64,000 bases of DNA from DASWOJ01 sp964242415 (GTDB lineage Bacteria; Pseudomonadota; Alphaproteobacteria; Acetobacterales; Acetobacteraceae): NCBI GenBank assembly GCA_964242415.1, contig CAXTAT010000005.1:62001-126000 (forward strand), in the 5' to 3' direction. Shown piece by piece: positions 42,270 through 51,200 of the stretch. A program made the translations under genes and the position numbers. The stretch's first letter is position 1, and the number at the start of each line of letters is the position of its first letter. The notes under the pieces are model-generated. The model had not been told where the DNA came from. It saw nothing but the letters and a program-made list of their open reading frames with translations, and made no database searches.

Positions 42270-43628
42270 ATGCGCCGCCCCAATCCGCTTGAGACCCGTG
42301 CCCGCGAACTCGCCCTTGCCGCAGGCGTCGATCCCGACAGCCGCGTCGCCCGCCCCAGCGAGGACCCCACCCGCAACGGCAGCCCCCGCGGCCAGCCCGC
42401 CTGGTGCACCTTCCGCGATGCCGCGGAATCCGAGCGCCAGGCCGCCGAAGCCGCCGCCGTCACCCTGCCCCAGGAGCAGCCCGCCCAATACCGGGACGCC
42501 CCCCTGCAGATGTTCGGCCCGCATGAGGACACCACCCTGCACCAGATGCGCAACTGCATGGGCGTTGGCAACGTCGTCGCCGGCGTGGTGTGCGCCGACG
42601 GTCACCTGGGCTACGCGCAGCCGGTCGGCGGCGTGATCGCCTACGCCGGCCAGGTCAGCATCAGCGGCGTCGGCTTCGACATCGGCTGCGGCAACATGGC
42701 CGTCCGGCTGGACACGCCGTACGACGCCATCGCGCCCCGGGCGGCGGACATCCTGGCCGACGTGCGCCGCGCGGTGTCGTTCGGCGTCGGCCGCGCCAAC
42801 GCCGAGCGGGCCGAGCACGCGCTGTTCGACGACGACGACGCCTGGCGCGCGGCGGGCATGGAGTCCTACCGCCAAAAGGCGGCGGGGCAGCTCGGCACCG
42901 TCGGCGGCGGCAACCACTACGTGGACCTGATGCGCGACGAGCACGGCTGGGTCTGGATCGGCGTCCACTTCGGCAGCCGCGGGCTGGGGCACACCACGGC
43001 CACCAAGTACCTCAAGCTGGCCGGCGGCAAGGACGGCATGCACGTCCCGCCCGCCGTGGTGAATGAGGACAGCGAGCTGGGCCGCGCCTACCTAGCCGGG
43101 ATGGAGCTGGCCGGGCGCTACGCCTATGCCGGGCGGGAGTGGGTGGTGGAGCGGGTGCGCCGGATCATCGGCGGCGCCGTCACCAGCAGCGTCCACAACC
43201 ACCACAACTACGCCTGGCGGGAGCAGCATGGCGGGCGCAACGTCTGGGTGGTCCGCAAGGGCGCCACCCCGGCGCAGCCAGGCCAGCGCGGCTTCGTCGG
43301 CGGCAGCATGGGCGACGACGCCGTGATCATCGAGGGCGTGGACAGCCCGGCCTCGGAGGCGGCGCTTTACTCCACCATCCACGGCGCCGGCCGGCTGTTC
43401 GGCCGCAACCAGGCCAAGCGGACCTTCACCCGCGAGCAGATGGACGGCTGGCTGCGCGGGCGCGGGGTGCTGCTGGCCGGGGGCGACCTGGACGAAAGCC
43501 CGATGGCCTACCGCCGGCTGCCCGACGTGCTGGCCGAGCACGCGGGCACCATCCGGGTGCTGCACACCCTGCGGCCGTTCGCGGTGGCAATGGCGGGGGA
43601 GGCGGAGTTCGACCCCTTCAAGGACTGA
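42270..43628 (+). CDS. rtcB: RtcB-family RNA ligase
   Basis: A 452-residue RtcB that seals RNA 2',3'-cyclic phosphate or 3'-phosphate ends to 5'-OH with GTP and Mn2+. Metal and GTP ligands are visible: Cys140 (GFDIGCGNMA), Asn215-His216 (VGGGNHYVDL), His241 (GSRGLGH), His311/312 (HNHHNYAW), and the guanylated His371 in YSTIHGAGR. AAGGAGG six bases before ATG 42270 fixes the start; upstream in-frame ATGs fall in a repeat. It follows rsr on the same strand. No rtcA or rtcR is in the window. Confidence 0.95.
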   Translation: MRRPNPLETRARELALAAGVDPDSRVARPSEDPTRNGSPRGQPAWCTFRDAAESERQAAEAAAVTLPQEQPAQYRDAPLQMFGPHEDTTLHQMRNCMGVGNVVAGVVCADGHLGYAQPVGGVIAYAGQVSISGVGFDIGCGNMAVRLDTPYDAIAPRAADILADVRRAVSFGVGRANAERAEHALFDDDDAWRAAGMESYRQKAAGQLGTVGGGNHYVDLMRDEHGWVWIGVHFGSRGLGHTTATKYLKLAGGKDGMHVPPAVVNEDSELGRAYLAGMELAGRYAYAGREWVVERVRRIIGGAVTSSVHNHHNYAWREQHGGRNVWVVRKGATPAQPGQRGFVGGSMGDDAVIIEGVDSPASEAALYSTIHGAGRLFGRNQAKRTFTREQMDGWLRGRGVLLAGGDLDESPMAYRRLPDVLAEHAGTIRVLHTLRPFAVAMAGEAEFDPFKD

Positions 43629-43773
43629 CCAGGGGGTCCCCGGACGGTCCCGGCAGCCGCCGCCGCCGGGACCGTCCGCATAGGCCCGTATCCGTGCCCG
43701 CGGTGCTTGGACTATCCTCGCCCGCCTGCTCCTCCCACCTGGCCCTCCCGCCTGATGGTTCGCCGCAACCTGG

Positions 43774-44478
43774 ATGCCCGCGATGCCCCTGGTCAAATAC
43801 CGCACCCACAATCCCAACCTGGTCGCGCGCCGCACCAAGGTGGAGGTGCCCGGCTGGGCCGGACAGCCGGAGCCTCGGGCGGACGGGTCGCACGAATACC
43901 CCTGGCACTGCATCCCGTTCACCGAGGCGGCGCGCGGCGGCATCGAGCTGTGCTTCCCGTCCGCCGGCGAGCTGCGCGTCACGGCGCAGGACGGAGAACC
44001 GGTGTTCGACTACGCCGGCGCCGACGAGCCGCCATCATTCCGCAGGTTCGGCGCCGAGTATTTCACCTACCAACTGCTGGCCGACTTCAAGGTGGACGCG
44101 GAGTTCGCCATCAAGGTCGAAACCCATCCCCGCTTCTACACCGACACCACCGGAACGGTGCCGATCGCGGTCCCGGCGGTCCTGCGGCACTGGTGGCCGA
44201 TGATCTACTTCGTCGTGTTCAAGACGCCCGCCGAGGGGCAGACCCACGTCTTCCGCCCCGGCGAGCCATTCCTGATGGTCACCATCGTGCCCGCCGACGA
44301 CAAGCTCGACCTGGTGCCGATGCCCGAGGACGAGGCAGCCGAGCGGGAGATGCAGTCACGCCGCATCTACGCGGCGCGGAAGACCCTTTCGGCCGACTCC
44401 GAATGGCTGTCCGCGACCGATACCGTCTTCGATGGCACCTACCGCCGGCTGTTCGGAGCGGCGAAGTCCAGCAAGTAG
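43774..44478 (+). CDS. Unrecognised conserved-looking protein
   Basis: A 234-residue soluble protein without signal peptide or membrane segment. Distinct blocks are YPWHCIPFTEAARGGIELCFP, GAEYFTYQLL, ETHPRFYTDTTGTVPIAVP, HWWPMIYFVVFKTPAEG and FRPGEPFLMVTIVPAD, suggesting a beta-rich fold with aromatic clusters. I do not recognise the family with confidence. An ATG nine bases downstream (43783) is an alternative start. It stands alone after rtcB; there is no evidence that it belongs to the RNA repair operon. Confidence 0.75.
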   Translation: MPAMPLVKYRTHNPNLVARRTKVEVPGWAGQPEPRADGSHEYPWHCIPFTEAARGGIELCFPSAGELRVTAQDGEPVFDYAGADEPPSFRRFGAEYFTYQLLADFKVDAEFAIKVETHPRFYTDTTGTVPIAVPAVLRHWWPMIYFVVFKTPAEGQTHVFRPGEPFLMVTIVPADDKLDLVPMPEDEAAEREMQSRRIYAARKTLSADSEWLSATDTVFDGTYRRLFGAAKSSK

Positions 44479-44519
44479 GCGCCGCCCCACAAGTCAGCCC
44501 CGGAAGTCAGCCTCAGCGA

Positions 44520-44831
44520 TCAGACAGGCTTCGACGCATTCGGAATAACCATCATCGAGTGATGATGGTGATGACGCCGCCGGTAACGGCGGTGGTAGCG
44601 GTGATGATGATGATGGTACTGCACCGTCTCGACGCTGGCCGGGCTTTCGGCCATCGCCGCATCCGATGCTTGCAGCATGGCGCTCGCGTTCGGAATCGGC
44701 CGCAGCAGGTCGGCATAGGACGCGGCATGCATCACGCCCTCCAAGGCCGGCTCCGCCATCACCGGCGACCCGGCCGCCAACGCGCCTAACGCGCCTAACG
44801 CGCCAAGCAGGCCGGCTAACTTCTTGTCCAT
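44520..44831 (-). CDS. Secreted His-rich peptide, paralogue 1
   Basis: A 103-residue protein: signal peptide (MDKKLAGLLGALGALGALAAG), the motif SYADLLRPIPNASAMLQ (about 40-56), then a His/Arg-rich tail with two runs of five His. GGAGG before ATG 44831 fixes the start. Its neighbour on the same strand is a clear paralogue. The motif occurs with poly-His tails in other alphaproteobacterial secreted proteins. Periplasmic metal (Ni, Zn, Cu) binding is inferred from composition only. Confidence 0.8.
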   Translation of the reverse strand: MDKKLAGLLGALGALGALAAGSPVMAEPALEGVMHAASYADLLRPIPNASAMLQASDAAMAESPASVETVQYHHHHHRYHRRYRRRHHHHHSMMVIPNASKPV

Positions 44832-44975
44832 GTAAACCTCCATCGTTCCGCAGACGAAGCTATCGCCCGGCGGCCTCGCAAGCACAACCCGCAAACGCCC
44901 GCCAGCCGTCCCGATCCCCACCCGCATGGCCCGGGACGGCCGCCGCCGCGCAGCCCGGCCCGAACCAGGGGACCG

Positions 44976-45341
44976 TCAGCGGATGAACACGCCGAAACCG
45001 TGATGATGATGGTGGTGATGGTGATGGTGGTAGCGCGGCCGGTAATACCCCGGGACCCGCAGGATCGGGCGATAGTAACCGGGCCGGTAGAACCTGTGAT
45101 GATGGTGATGATGGTGGTGGTGATGGTAATACTGCACCGTCATCACCTCCGGGCGTGGCTCGGCCGCCGCAACGGCGTTCGCCTCCTGCAGCAGCGCAAC
45201 CGCGTTCGGGATCGGCCGCAGCAGGTCGGCGTAGCTCTCGGCCCGCATCGCCTCGTCGAAGCTCGGCGCGGCCGCCTGCGAGGGCGTTATGGCCGTAAGC
45301 GCGCCCATTGCGCCCAGCAGGCCCGCCAACTTCTTCTCCAT
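44976..45341 (-). CDS. Secreted His-rich peptide, paralogue 2
   Basis: A 121-residue protein: MEKKLAGLLGAMGALTA signal, the shared motif ESYADLLRPIPNAVALLQ, then two runs of ten His flanking a Tyr/Pro/Arg-rich linker (YRPGYYRPILRVPGYYRPRY). AAGGGA precedes the ATG. It is separated from paralogue 1 by 144 bases on the same strand. Probable extracytoplasmic metal buffer or ligand; inferred. Confidence 0.8.
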   Translation of the reverse strand: MEKKLAGLLGAMGALTAITPSQAAAPSFDEAMRAESYADLLRPIPNAVALLQEANAVAAAEPRPEVMTVQYYHHHHHHHHHHRFYRPGYYRPILRVPGYYRPRYHHHHHHHHHHGFGVFIR

Positions 45342-45712
45342 GTCAGTTTCCCTTTGTTGCGTCGCTTGGGACCGCTGCCGGCTGCAAGTCGTGATGAACT
45401 CGCGACCATGCCCGGAGATCGCGTCCGAAGCGTCATCCTGGAGACAAGCCGCCGCTTGTGGCGACTCTATGGCGGGGAAGCGCCGCCGGGCGTCCCTCGC
45501 GCAAACGTCATCGGTCCGCCCCTGCGGGTGTTCGCCACTGGCAATCGCGTCCAACCCCGCCGCCATCCGGGCCGCCGGCCAGCATCGCCCGCAGCGCCGC
45601 CCTGCGTGAAATCACCGGTGTTGAGTCACCCGCGCACGGCCCCGACCGGTCACAGGCTCTCGGCGTCTCCCCAACCATCAACCCGGCAACGCCCAAGGGA
45701 GCAGTTCGCCAA
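45342..45712. other. Intergenic region, 371 bases, nothing recognised
   Basis: Between the divergent His-rich gene and helicase gene, so it must hold both promoters; I see no clear boxes, hairpins or repeats. The helicase frame is open further upstream, but the translation there is not family-like. Confidence 0.5.
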
Positions 45713-47704
45713 ATGCGGGCGCCGCGGGTTTTGTCACCGCCGGCAATTTTGGGGATTCCCAAAGCCTTCGCGCGGACTCATGCTGCAGCGCCTCACTTGC
45801 AGGAGCCAAGCCGCTTGGCGCAACGACCGCTGCGGACCCACCAGGCCCGGGTGGCTGCCATCGTCCAAGCCGTCGCGGCCGGGGAGGGCGGCGCCGTCGC
45901 CGACATCCTGGCCGCCGTCACCCCCGGCGGCGGCAAGAGCCTGCTGCCGGTGATCGCCGCCGCCGCCCTGATCCGCGCCGGCGTGGTGGACCGCGTGTGC
46001 TGGGTGGTGCCGCGCGACAGCCTGCGCCTGCAGGCCGAGGAAGCTTTCGCCGACCCGGCCTGGCGCACGGCCCTGGGCCACGGCCTGTCGGTCCGCGCCG
46101 CCAGCAACGACCCGGACCCCTGCCGCGGCCTGGCCGGCTACGTCGCGACCTACCAGGGCATCGCCGCCGCGCCGGACCTGCACCTGGCCGAGTTCTCCAA
46201 GCACAAGTACCTGCTCGTGGTGGACGAGGTGCACCACCTGCCCGCCCTGTCCGACACCGTCCCCGACCCCCAGGCCGAACCCGGCGCCGCCGAGGCCTCC
46301 GGTTGGAGCCGCGCCTTGCAGCCCCTGCTGGAAACCGCCCGCCTGCGCCTGCTGCTGTCCGGCACACTGGAACGCGCCGACGGCCGCGGCATCCTATGGC
46401 TGCCCTACCGCGCCGGGCCAAGGGCCGCGACCCGCGAGGTGGACCTGGCCGCGCCAGGCTGGGCCGTCGTGGGCTACAGCCGCGCCCAGGCCCTGGCGGA
46501 GCGCGCGGTGCTGCCGGTGATGTTCGGGGCGCTCGACGGCGAGGCAAGCTGGATCGACCACGACAACAAGCAGCCGGACGGCACGCCCACCCAGGTCGGC
46601 CCGCACCGCCTGTTCAACCACTGGCCGACCGAGCTGACCCGGCCCGCGCTGTTCACCGCCCTGCGGACCGGCTTCGCCGACCAGTTGCTGCACGAGGCGT
46701 TCACCGCCACCCGCGACCTGCGCGCCCGCCGCCGGGCGGAACTCGGTCTGGCGCCGGGCGCACGCGGCCTCGGCAAGCTGCTGGTGGTGGCGCCCGACCA
46801 GGTCTCGGCCCGGCGCTACCTGGAGGTGATCCGCGCCTGGATGCCGCGCGCCCAGCAGGATGGCGTGCGCCTGGCCACCAGCGACGAGCGCGACGCCCGC
46901 GAGACCCTCGCCAGCTACCGCCTGCGCGCCGAGCCGACGGTGCTGGTCACCGTCGCCATGGCCTATGAGGGCCTGGATGCGCCGGAAGTCGCGGTGGTGG
47001 CGGCGCTGACCCACATCCGCAGCCGCCCCTGGCTGGAGCAGATGGTCGCCCGCGCCACCCGCATCGATCCCAACGCCGGGCCGTACGACACGCAGCGCGC
47101 CCTGGTGTTCCACCCCGACGACCCCTTGTTCGCCCGCTTCCGCAAGCGGATCGAGACCGAGCAGGGCACGCTGGCCAAGCGTCCCAAGCCGCAGAAGCAG
47201 GGCCGCCTGCCGCTATGGCTGCAGGAGCTGCGGGCGGAGCAGGATGCCGAGGACCGCGGCATCGTGCCGCTGGAGAGCAACGCGCTGGCCCTGCGCTTCG
47301 AACTGCTCAAGCCCGGCCCGGACCTGACGCTGCACCCCACCGCGCCCGCCGCGCAGGCCGAGCTGCTGGAGCCGCCCAGCGTGGCCGAGCGCCGGCTGCG
47401 CGCCCGCGTCGGCGAAATGGTGGCAGCACAAGTCGTCGAGGACGAGGGTGCGATGCAGTCCGGGCGCGGGGAGGGGGGCTATCACCGCTACAACGCGGCA
47501 CTGAAGCGCGTATTGGGCAAAAGCCGGTCCGCCATGAGCCTGCCGGAACTGGAGGCGGCAGTCGGATGGCTGGAACGCAACCGGCTGCAGGACAGCCTGC
47601 ACCTGCTGGAGGGCGACCCGCAATATGCCTGGACGGCGCGGCAGCGGGGCGAGTGGCGCCCCCCGGTCGGCAAGGCACGCAAAACGCGAGACACCGTTTC
47701 GTGA
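45713..47704 (+). CDS. SF2 DEAD/DEAH-type helicase, stand-alone
   Basis: A 663-residue superfamily 2 helicase. It has a Q-like LRTHQARVAAI (40-50), Walker A TPGGGKS (70-76), DEVHH box (171-175), SGT motif III (216-218) and a motif VI-like MVARATRID in the second RecA domain. The long C-terminal region has no recognised domain. The ATG at 45713 with AAGGGAGC upstream is preferred. No methylase, nuclease or other defence partner is next to it. The role is unknown; phage defence or DNA repair are possible. Confidence 0.85.
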   Translation: MRAPRVLSPPAILGIPKAFARTHAAAPHLQEPSRLAQRPLRTHQARVAAIVQAVAAGEGGAVADILAAVTPGGGKSLLPVIAAAALIRAGVVDRVCWVVPRDSLRLQAEEAFADPAWRTALGHGLSVRAASNDPDPCRGLAGYVATYQGIAAAPDLHLAEFSKHKYLLVVDEVHHLPALSDTVPDPQAEPGAAEASGWSRALQPLLETARLRLLLSGTLERADGRGILWLPYRAGPRAATREVDLAAPGWAVVGYSRAQALAERAVLPVMFGALDGEASWIDHDNKQPDGTPTQVGPHRLFNHWPTELTRPALFTALRTGFADQLLHEAFTATRDLRARRRAELGLAPGARGLGKLLVVAPDQVSARRYLEVIRAWMPRAQQDGVRLATSDERDARETLASYRLRAEPTVLVTVAMAYEGLDAPEVAVVAALTHIRSRPWLEQMVARATRIDPNAGPYDTQRALVFHPDDPLFARFRKRIETEQGTLAKRPKPQKQGRLPLWLQELRAEQDAEDRGIVPLESNALALRFELLKPGPDLTLHPTAPAAQAELLEPPSVAERRLRARVGEMVAAQVVEDEGAMQSGRGEGGYHRYNAALKRVLGKSRSAMSLPELEAAVGWLERNRLQDSLHLLEGDPQYAWTARQRGEWRPPVGKARKTRDTVS

Positions 47705-47812
47705 CAATACCTGACCCGTGCTGCTCTTGCGAATGGATGCGGGCGTTGCCAACTTGTGCAGTGCAGCATGGCGGCTTGCCCCATGTTTGCAGGACGTTTC
47801 CTCCCTAAACTT

Positions 47813-47842
47813 GGCGGTGCCCTCGGGCACCGCCTTCTTTTT
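47813..47842 (+). terminator. Rho-independent terminator, possibly of a small RNA
   Basis: GGCGGTGCC (47813-47821), loop CTCG, GGCACCGCC (47826-47834), then TTCTTTTT. It lies 109 bases after the helicase stop. An unpaired TTTCCTCCC just before the stem resembles the anti-SD loops of alphaproteobacterial trans-acting sRNAs, so it may end an sRNA of about 100-130 nt rather than the helicase mRNA. Confidence 0.85.
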
Positions 47843-47965
47843 GTCTGGGAGCCTCGGATGGGTCATTACGGCCCTACCCCAAGCACGGCGCGATAGGATT
47901 TTTGTCCTGCAAACCAGCGTGCCAACCTTAGGTGCCGTCCTGCGTTATGACAGCATAGGACGAGG

Positions 47966-48151
47966 ATGCCCACGATGACACGAGACGGTAAGCCGGACGC
48001 CTTGCCGCATGAAGAACCGAAAATCCCCAATCCGCCGTCACAGGCGGATGTGGATCAGGTCAGCCGTGACCAGGCATTGATCTCGGACGAGTGGGCGCCG
48101 GACCTCGGCGGCCCTGGTTCCTCCTCGGCGAAGCAGGAGCCGCCGCCTTGA
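47966..48151 (+). CDS. Small acidic Pro-rich protein
   Basis: A 61-residue acidic protein: MPTMTRDGKPDALPHEEPKI followed by PNPPSQADVDQVSRDQ and a Pro-rich end. ACGAGG stands close before the ATG. No signal peptide, membrane segment or known family; probably disordered. Local GC is lower than average. Confidence 0.5.
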   Translation: MPTMTRDGKPDALPHEEPKIPNPPSQADVDQVSRDQALISDEWAPDLGGPGSSSAKQEPPP

Positions 48152-48403
48152 TCGGCTAACAGCGCCTCTGACGAGCAGGGTAGGGCAGTCTAGTTAGTCT
48201 ACAAACCTGACGACTAGACGCTTGGTTCGCAGAATGTAAGTTATGGAAACTCACCCGGCACCCTCACTCCCACCATCAGTTTGAACCTGCGATGCCGCGA
48301 GCCACCACCACCAATAGCCCTCCGCTTCGACCGTTCTGTCTGCAATGACCGGTTCGCCCACCCTCCCGTTCGTCATCGTCCCACCTATCATTGCCCTCCC
48401 GTT

Positions 48404-48508
48404 CGTCATTGCGAGGAGCGATTGCGACGCGGCAATCCAGGGGGTTGCAAAGCCAGCAAGGCAGCTCCCGCACCCCTGGAACCACCCCGCAAGCACGGCG
48501 GCGAACCC
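48404..48508. repeat. Family B inverted pair, copy 3, in a 431-base intergenic region
   Basis: A good left arm (CGTCATTGCGAGGAGCGATT..GGCAATCCAGG, 48404-48441) and a decayed right arm (CCCCTGGAACC..GCACGGCGGCGAAC, to about 48508). The rest of 48152-48582 is lower in GC and shows nothing else. Confidence 0.65.
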
Positions 48509-48582
48509 GATGCCGCAGTACAAGGATCGTCGCAAATGCCGATCGGTATAAGATAACCAGCCTGCAAGCCGGAGACCCCGCC

Positions 48583-49398
48583 ATGACCATCGAGCCCCTG
48601 CCCGACCCCCGCCGCCTAGACGGCCGCGTGGCCCTGGTGCTCGGCGCCGGGTGCGTCGGCCCAGGCTGGGGCAACGGCAACGCCGCAACCGTGGCCTACG
48701 CCCAGGCCGGCGCCGCCGTCGTCGCCGTGGACCGCAGCCTGCCGGCAGCCGAGGCAACGCGCGACCTGGTCCTGGCCGCGGGCGGCGCCTGCACCGCCTG
48801 GGCCGCCGACGTCACCAGCTCCGCCAGCATCGAGGCCGCCGTCGCCGAAACCATGCGCCGCCACGGCCGCATCGACATCCTGCACAACAACGTCGGCCAC
48901 GCCGGCATGGGCGGCCCGGTGGAGCTGCCCGAGGCCGAATGGGACCGCATCCTCGACCTGAACCTCAAGGGCGTGTTCCTGGCGTGCAAGCACGTCCTGC
49001 CGGTCATGCTGGCGCAGCGCCGCGGCGCGGTGGTCAACATCTCGTCCGTCGCGGCGGTGCGCTGGATGGGCTACCCCTACGCTGCCTACTATGCCGCCAA
49101 GGCCGGAGTGAACCAGCTCACCGTCGCCCTCGCCCTGCAGTACGCCGCCCAGGGCATCCGCGCCAACGCCGTCATGCCCGGCTTCATGAACACCCCCCTG
49201 ATCCATCAGCAGCTCGTCGACCAGTACGCCACCGCCGACGACATGGTGCGCCAGCGCGACGCCGCCTGCCCGATGGGCCGCATGGGCACCGCCTGGGACG
49301 TGGCGCATGCGGCGGTCTTCCTGGCCTCCGACGCCGCCGCCTACATCACGGGGGTGTGCCTGCCCGTCGATGGCGGCCTGAGCTGCCGTGCGGCGTAG
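48583..49398 (+). CDS. Short-chain dehydrogenase/reductase (SDR)
   Basis: A 271-residue classical SDR. The NAD(P) site reads GAGCVGPGWGNG, then NNVGHAG, and the active site is Ser154/155 with Tyr169 and Lys173 (YYAAK). The late MPGFMNTPLI block and GVCLPVDGG end are typical. GGAGA precedes the ATG. The acid-sugar or alcohol substrate is unknown. Confidence 0.92.
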   Translation: MTIEPLPDPRRLDGRVALVLGAGCVGPGWGNGNAATVAYAQAGAAVVAVDRSLPAAEATRDLVLAAGGACTAWAADVTSSASIEAAVAETMRRHGRIDILHNNVGHAGMGGPVELPEAEWDRILDLNLKGVFLACKHVLPVMLAQRRGAVVNISSVAAVRWMGYPYAAYYAAKAGVNQLTVALALQYAAQGIRANAVMPGFMNTPLIHQQLVDQYATADDMVRQRDAACPMGRMGTAWDVAHAAVFLASDAAAYITGVCLPVDGGLSCRAA

Positions 49399-49460
49399 GA
49401 CTCCCGCCGGCCACGCTGCTATGATGTCACGCTGCAACGATGACTGGACGGGAGGCAGGC

Positions 49461-49907
49461 ATGGCAGCGTTCAAGGGCAAGGCGCCGGGCAGCGGGTCCG
49501 GGGAGATGTCGCGGCGCACGGTGCTGCTGCGCCCGCATATCGGCCTGACCCCGGCGCAGCAGACCCAGGCCCGCCGCCTGCGCCGCGCCGGCGCCGAGCC
49601 GGACGCCATCGCCGAAGCCCTTTCCCTGCCTAGGGACGAGGTCGAAAAGGCGCTGCTGCAAATGCGCTCGCCCCGGCCAGAAACCACCCGCGGCACCCTG
49701 AACGTGACCCTGGCCGCGCATAAGCTGATCATGAAGGAGCGCGTGGGCGACGAGCCGATCTGGCAGACCATGGACCGCATGCTGGACGAATTGCTGCGCC
49801 TGCGGACCGCCGCCGCCCCGCCCCGCAAGCGCCCGGCCGCCGCGGAGCAGGACGACCTGCTGCTGCCCCTAACAAACCTGACAAATACGTCAGGCCCGCA
49901 AGGCTGA
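49461..49907 (+). CDS. Hypothetical protein with HTH-like segment
   Basis: A 148-residue basic protein. After a Gly-rich N-terminus, LTPAQQTQARRLRRAGAEPD and AIAEALSLPRDEVEKALLQM form a helix-turn-helix-like segment (about 30-75). A Pro/Arg-rich stretch and a short hydrophobic end follow. GGGAGG before ATG 49461 decides the start against ATG 49440. I do not know the family. It precedes phaZ by 43 bases and could be co-transcribed. Confidence 0.65.
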   Translation: MAAFKGKAPGSGSGEMSRRTVLLRPHIGLTPAQQTQARRLRRAGAEPDAIAEALSLPRDEVEKALLQMRSPRPETTRGTLNVTLAAHKLIMKERVGDEPIWQTMDRMLDELLRLRTAAAPPRKRPAAAEQDDLLLPLTNLTNTSGPQG

Positions 49908-49950
49908 CCTGCCCTAGCCGCCGCGTCGCAAACGTGACACATGGGCACTT

Positions 49951-51159
49951 ATGTTGTACCTTCTTCATGACGCCGCCGCTGCCGCCATCTTCCCGATCCG
50001 CGCTTGGGCGCAGGCCGCAAGCTCCGTGATGCAGGCCATGCCCGGTCCTGACACCTTCACCCTCGGCACCCGGTCCGCGGTCGCCTGGGCCGACGTCGCC
50101 AACGACGTGCTGCGCCCCCGTGGCAAGCCGGAGTGGAACATCAAGACGACCCGCGGCGGCGACGAGCCGCTGCACGAGACGGTCGAGCTGGACAAGCCGT
50201 TCGTCCGCCTGATGCGCTTCCAGGCTCCCGGCGCCACCGGCCCCCGCGTGCTGCTGGTGGCCCCCATGAGCGGCCACCACGCGACGCTGCTGCGCGGCAC
50301 CGTGCAGGACATGACCGACGCCGGGTTTGAGGTATTCGTCACCGACTGGCGCGACGCCCGCATCGTGCCGCTGCTGTATGGCGACTTCGACCTCGGCAGC
50401 TACATCGAAACCGTCATCATGTTCCTGCAGCACCTCGGCCCCGACACCCACGTGGTCGCCGTGTGCCAGCCCGCCCCGGCCGTCGTCGCCGCCGTGTCGC
50501 TGATGGCCACCCGCGGGGACCCGGCGCAGCCGCGCAGCATGACCTTGATGGGCGGCCCCGTGGACACCCGCTGCGCCCCCACCGTCGTCACCAAGCTGGC
50601 GCTGGAAAAGCCGATCACCTGGTTCGAGAGCCACGTCGTCACCACCGTGCCGCCCTGGCACCCCGGCGCGTTCCGCCGGGTGTACCCGGGCTTCCTGCAG
50701 TTGGCGGCCTTCATCTCCATGAACCCCGACCGGCACATGGAGGCGCACCGCCGCATGTTCGACCACCTGGTGAAGGGCGACGAGAGCAGCGCCGCCGCAC
50801 ACCGCAAGTTCTATGACGAGTACCTGGCCGTCATGGACGTGCCCGCGAGCTACTACCTGGAAACCGTCGAGATCTTCTTCCAAAAGCACGACCTGGCCGA
50901 TGGCCGCATGACCGTGCGCGGGGAACCAGTGCTGCCGTCCGAGATCAAGCACACCGCGCTGATGACGGTGGAGGGCGAGCTGGACGACATCTCCGCGCCG
51001 GGCCAGACCATCGCGGCGCAGTCCATCTGCAGCGGCATCCCCGAAGAGCGGCGGGTGCAATACCTGCAACCCGGCGTCGGCCACTACGGCATCTTCAACG
51101 GCCGCAAGTGGCGCAGCGACATCCTGCCGCGCATCGGCGACTTCATCCGCGCGAACTAG
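49951..51159 (+). CDS. phaZ: Intracellular polyhydroxyalkanoate depolymerase
   Basis: A 402-residue intracellular PHA depolymerase that hydrolyses amorphous PHB granules. It is an alpha/beta-hydrolase with the Cys nucleophile type of this family (VVAVCQPAPAVVAAV, Cys172), preceded by VTDWRDAR and VPLLYGDFDL and followed by the late GVGHYGIFNGRKWR with the catalytic His. Length and N-terminus (MLYLLHDAAAAA) are normal. Confidence 0.95.
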   Translation: MLYLLHDAAAAAIFPIRAWAQAASSVMQAMPGPDTFTLGTRSAVAWADVANDVLRPRGKPEWNIKTTRGGDEPLHETVELDKPFVRLMRFQAPGATGPRVLLVAPMSGHHATLLRGTVQDMTDAGFEVFVTDWRDARIVPLLYGDFDLGSYIETVIMFLQHLGPDTHVVAVCQPAPAVVAAVSLMATRGDPAQPRSMTLMGGPVDTRCAPTVVTKLALEKPITWFESHVVTTVPPWHPGAFRRVYPGFLQLAAFISMNPDRHMEAHRRMFDHLVKGDESSAAAHRKFYDEYLAVMDVPASYYLETVEIFFQKHDLADGRMTVRGEPVLPSEIKHTALMTVEGELDDISAPGQTIAAQSICSGIPEERRVQYLQPGVGHYGIFNGRKWRSDILPRIGDFIRAN

Positions 51160-51200
51160 GCCAACCCAGCTTAGCTACCCCCGCAGGGCAAAACCCGCCT

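Noticed and set aside
47718..47978. 86-residue reading frame over the terminator
   Set aside because: It runs through the terminator stem, has no ribosome site and no family-like content.
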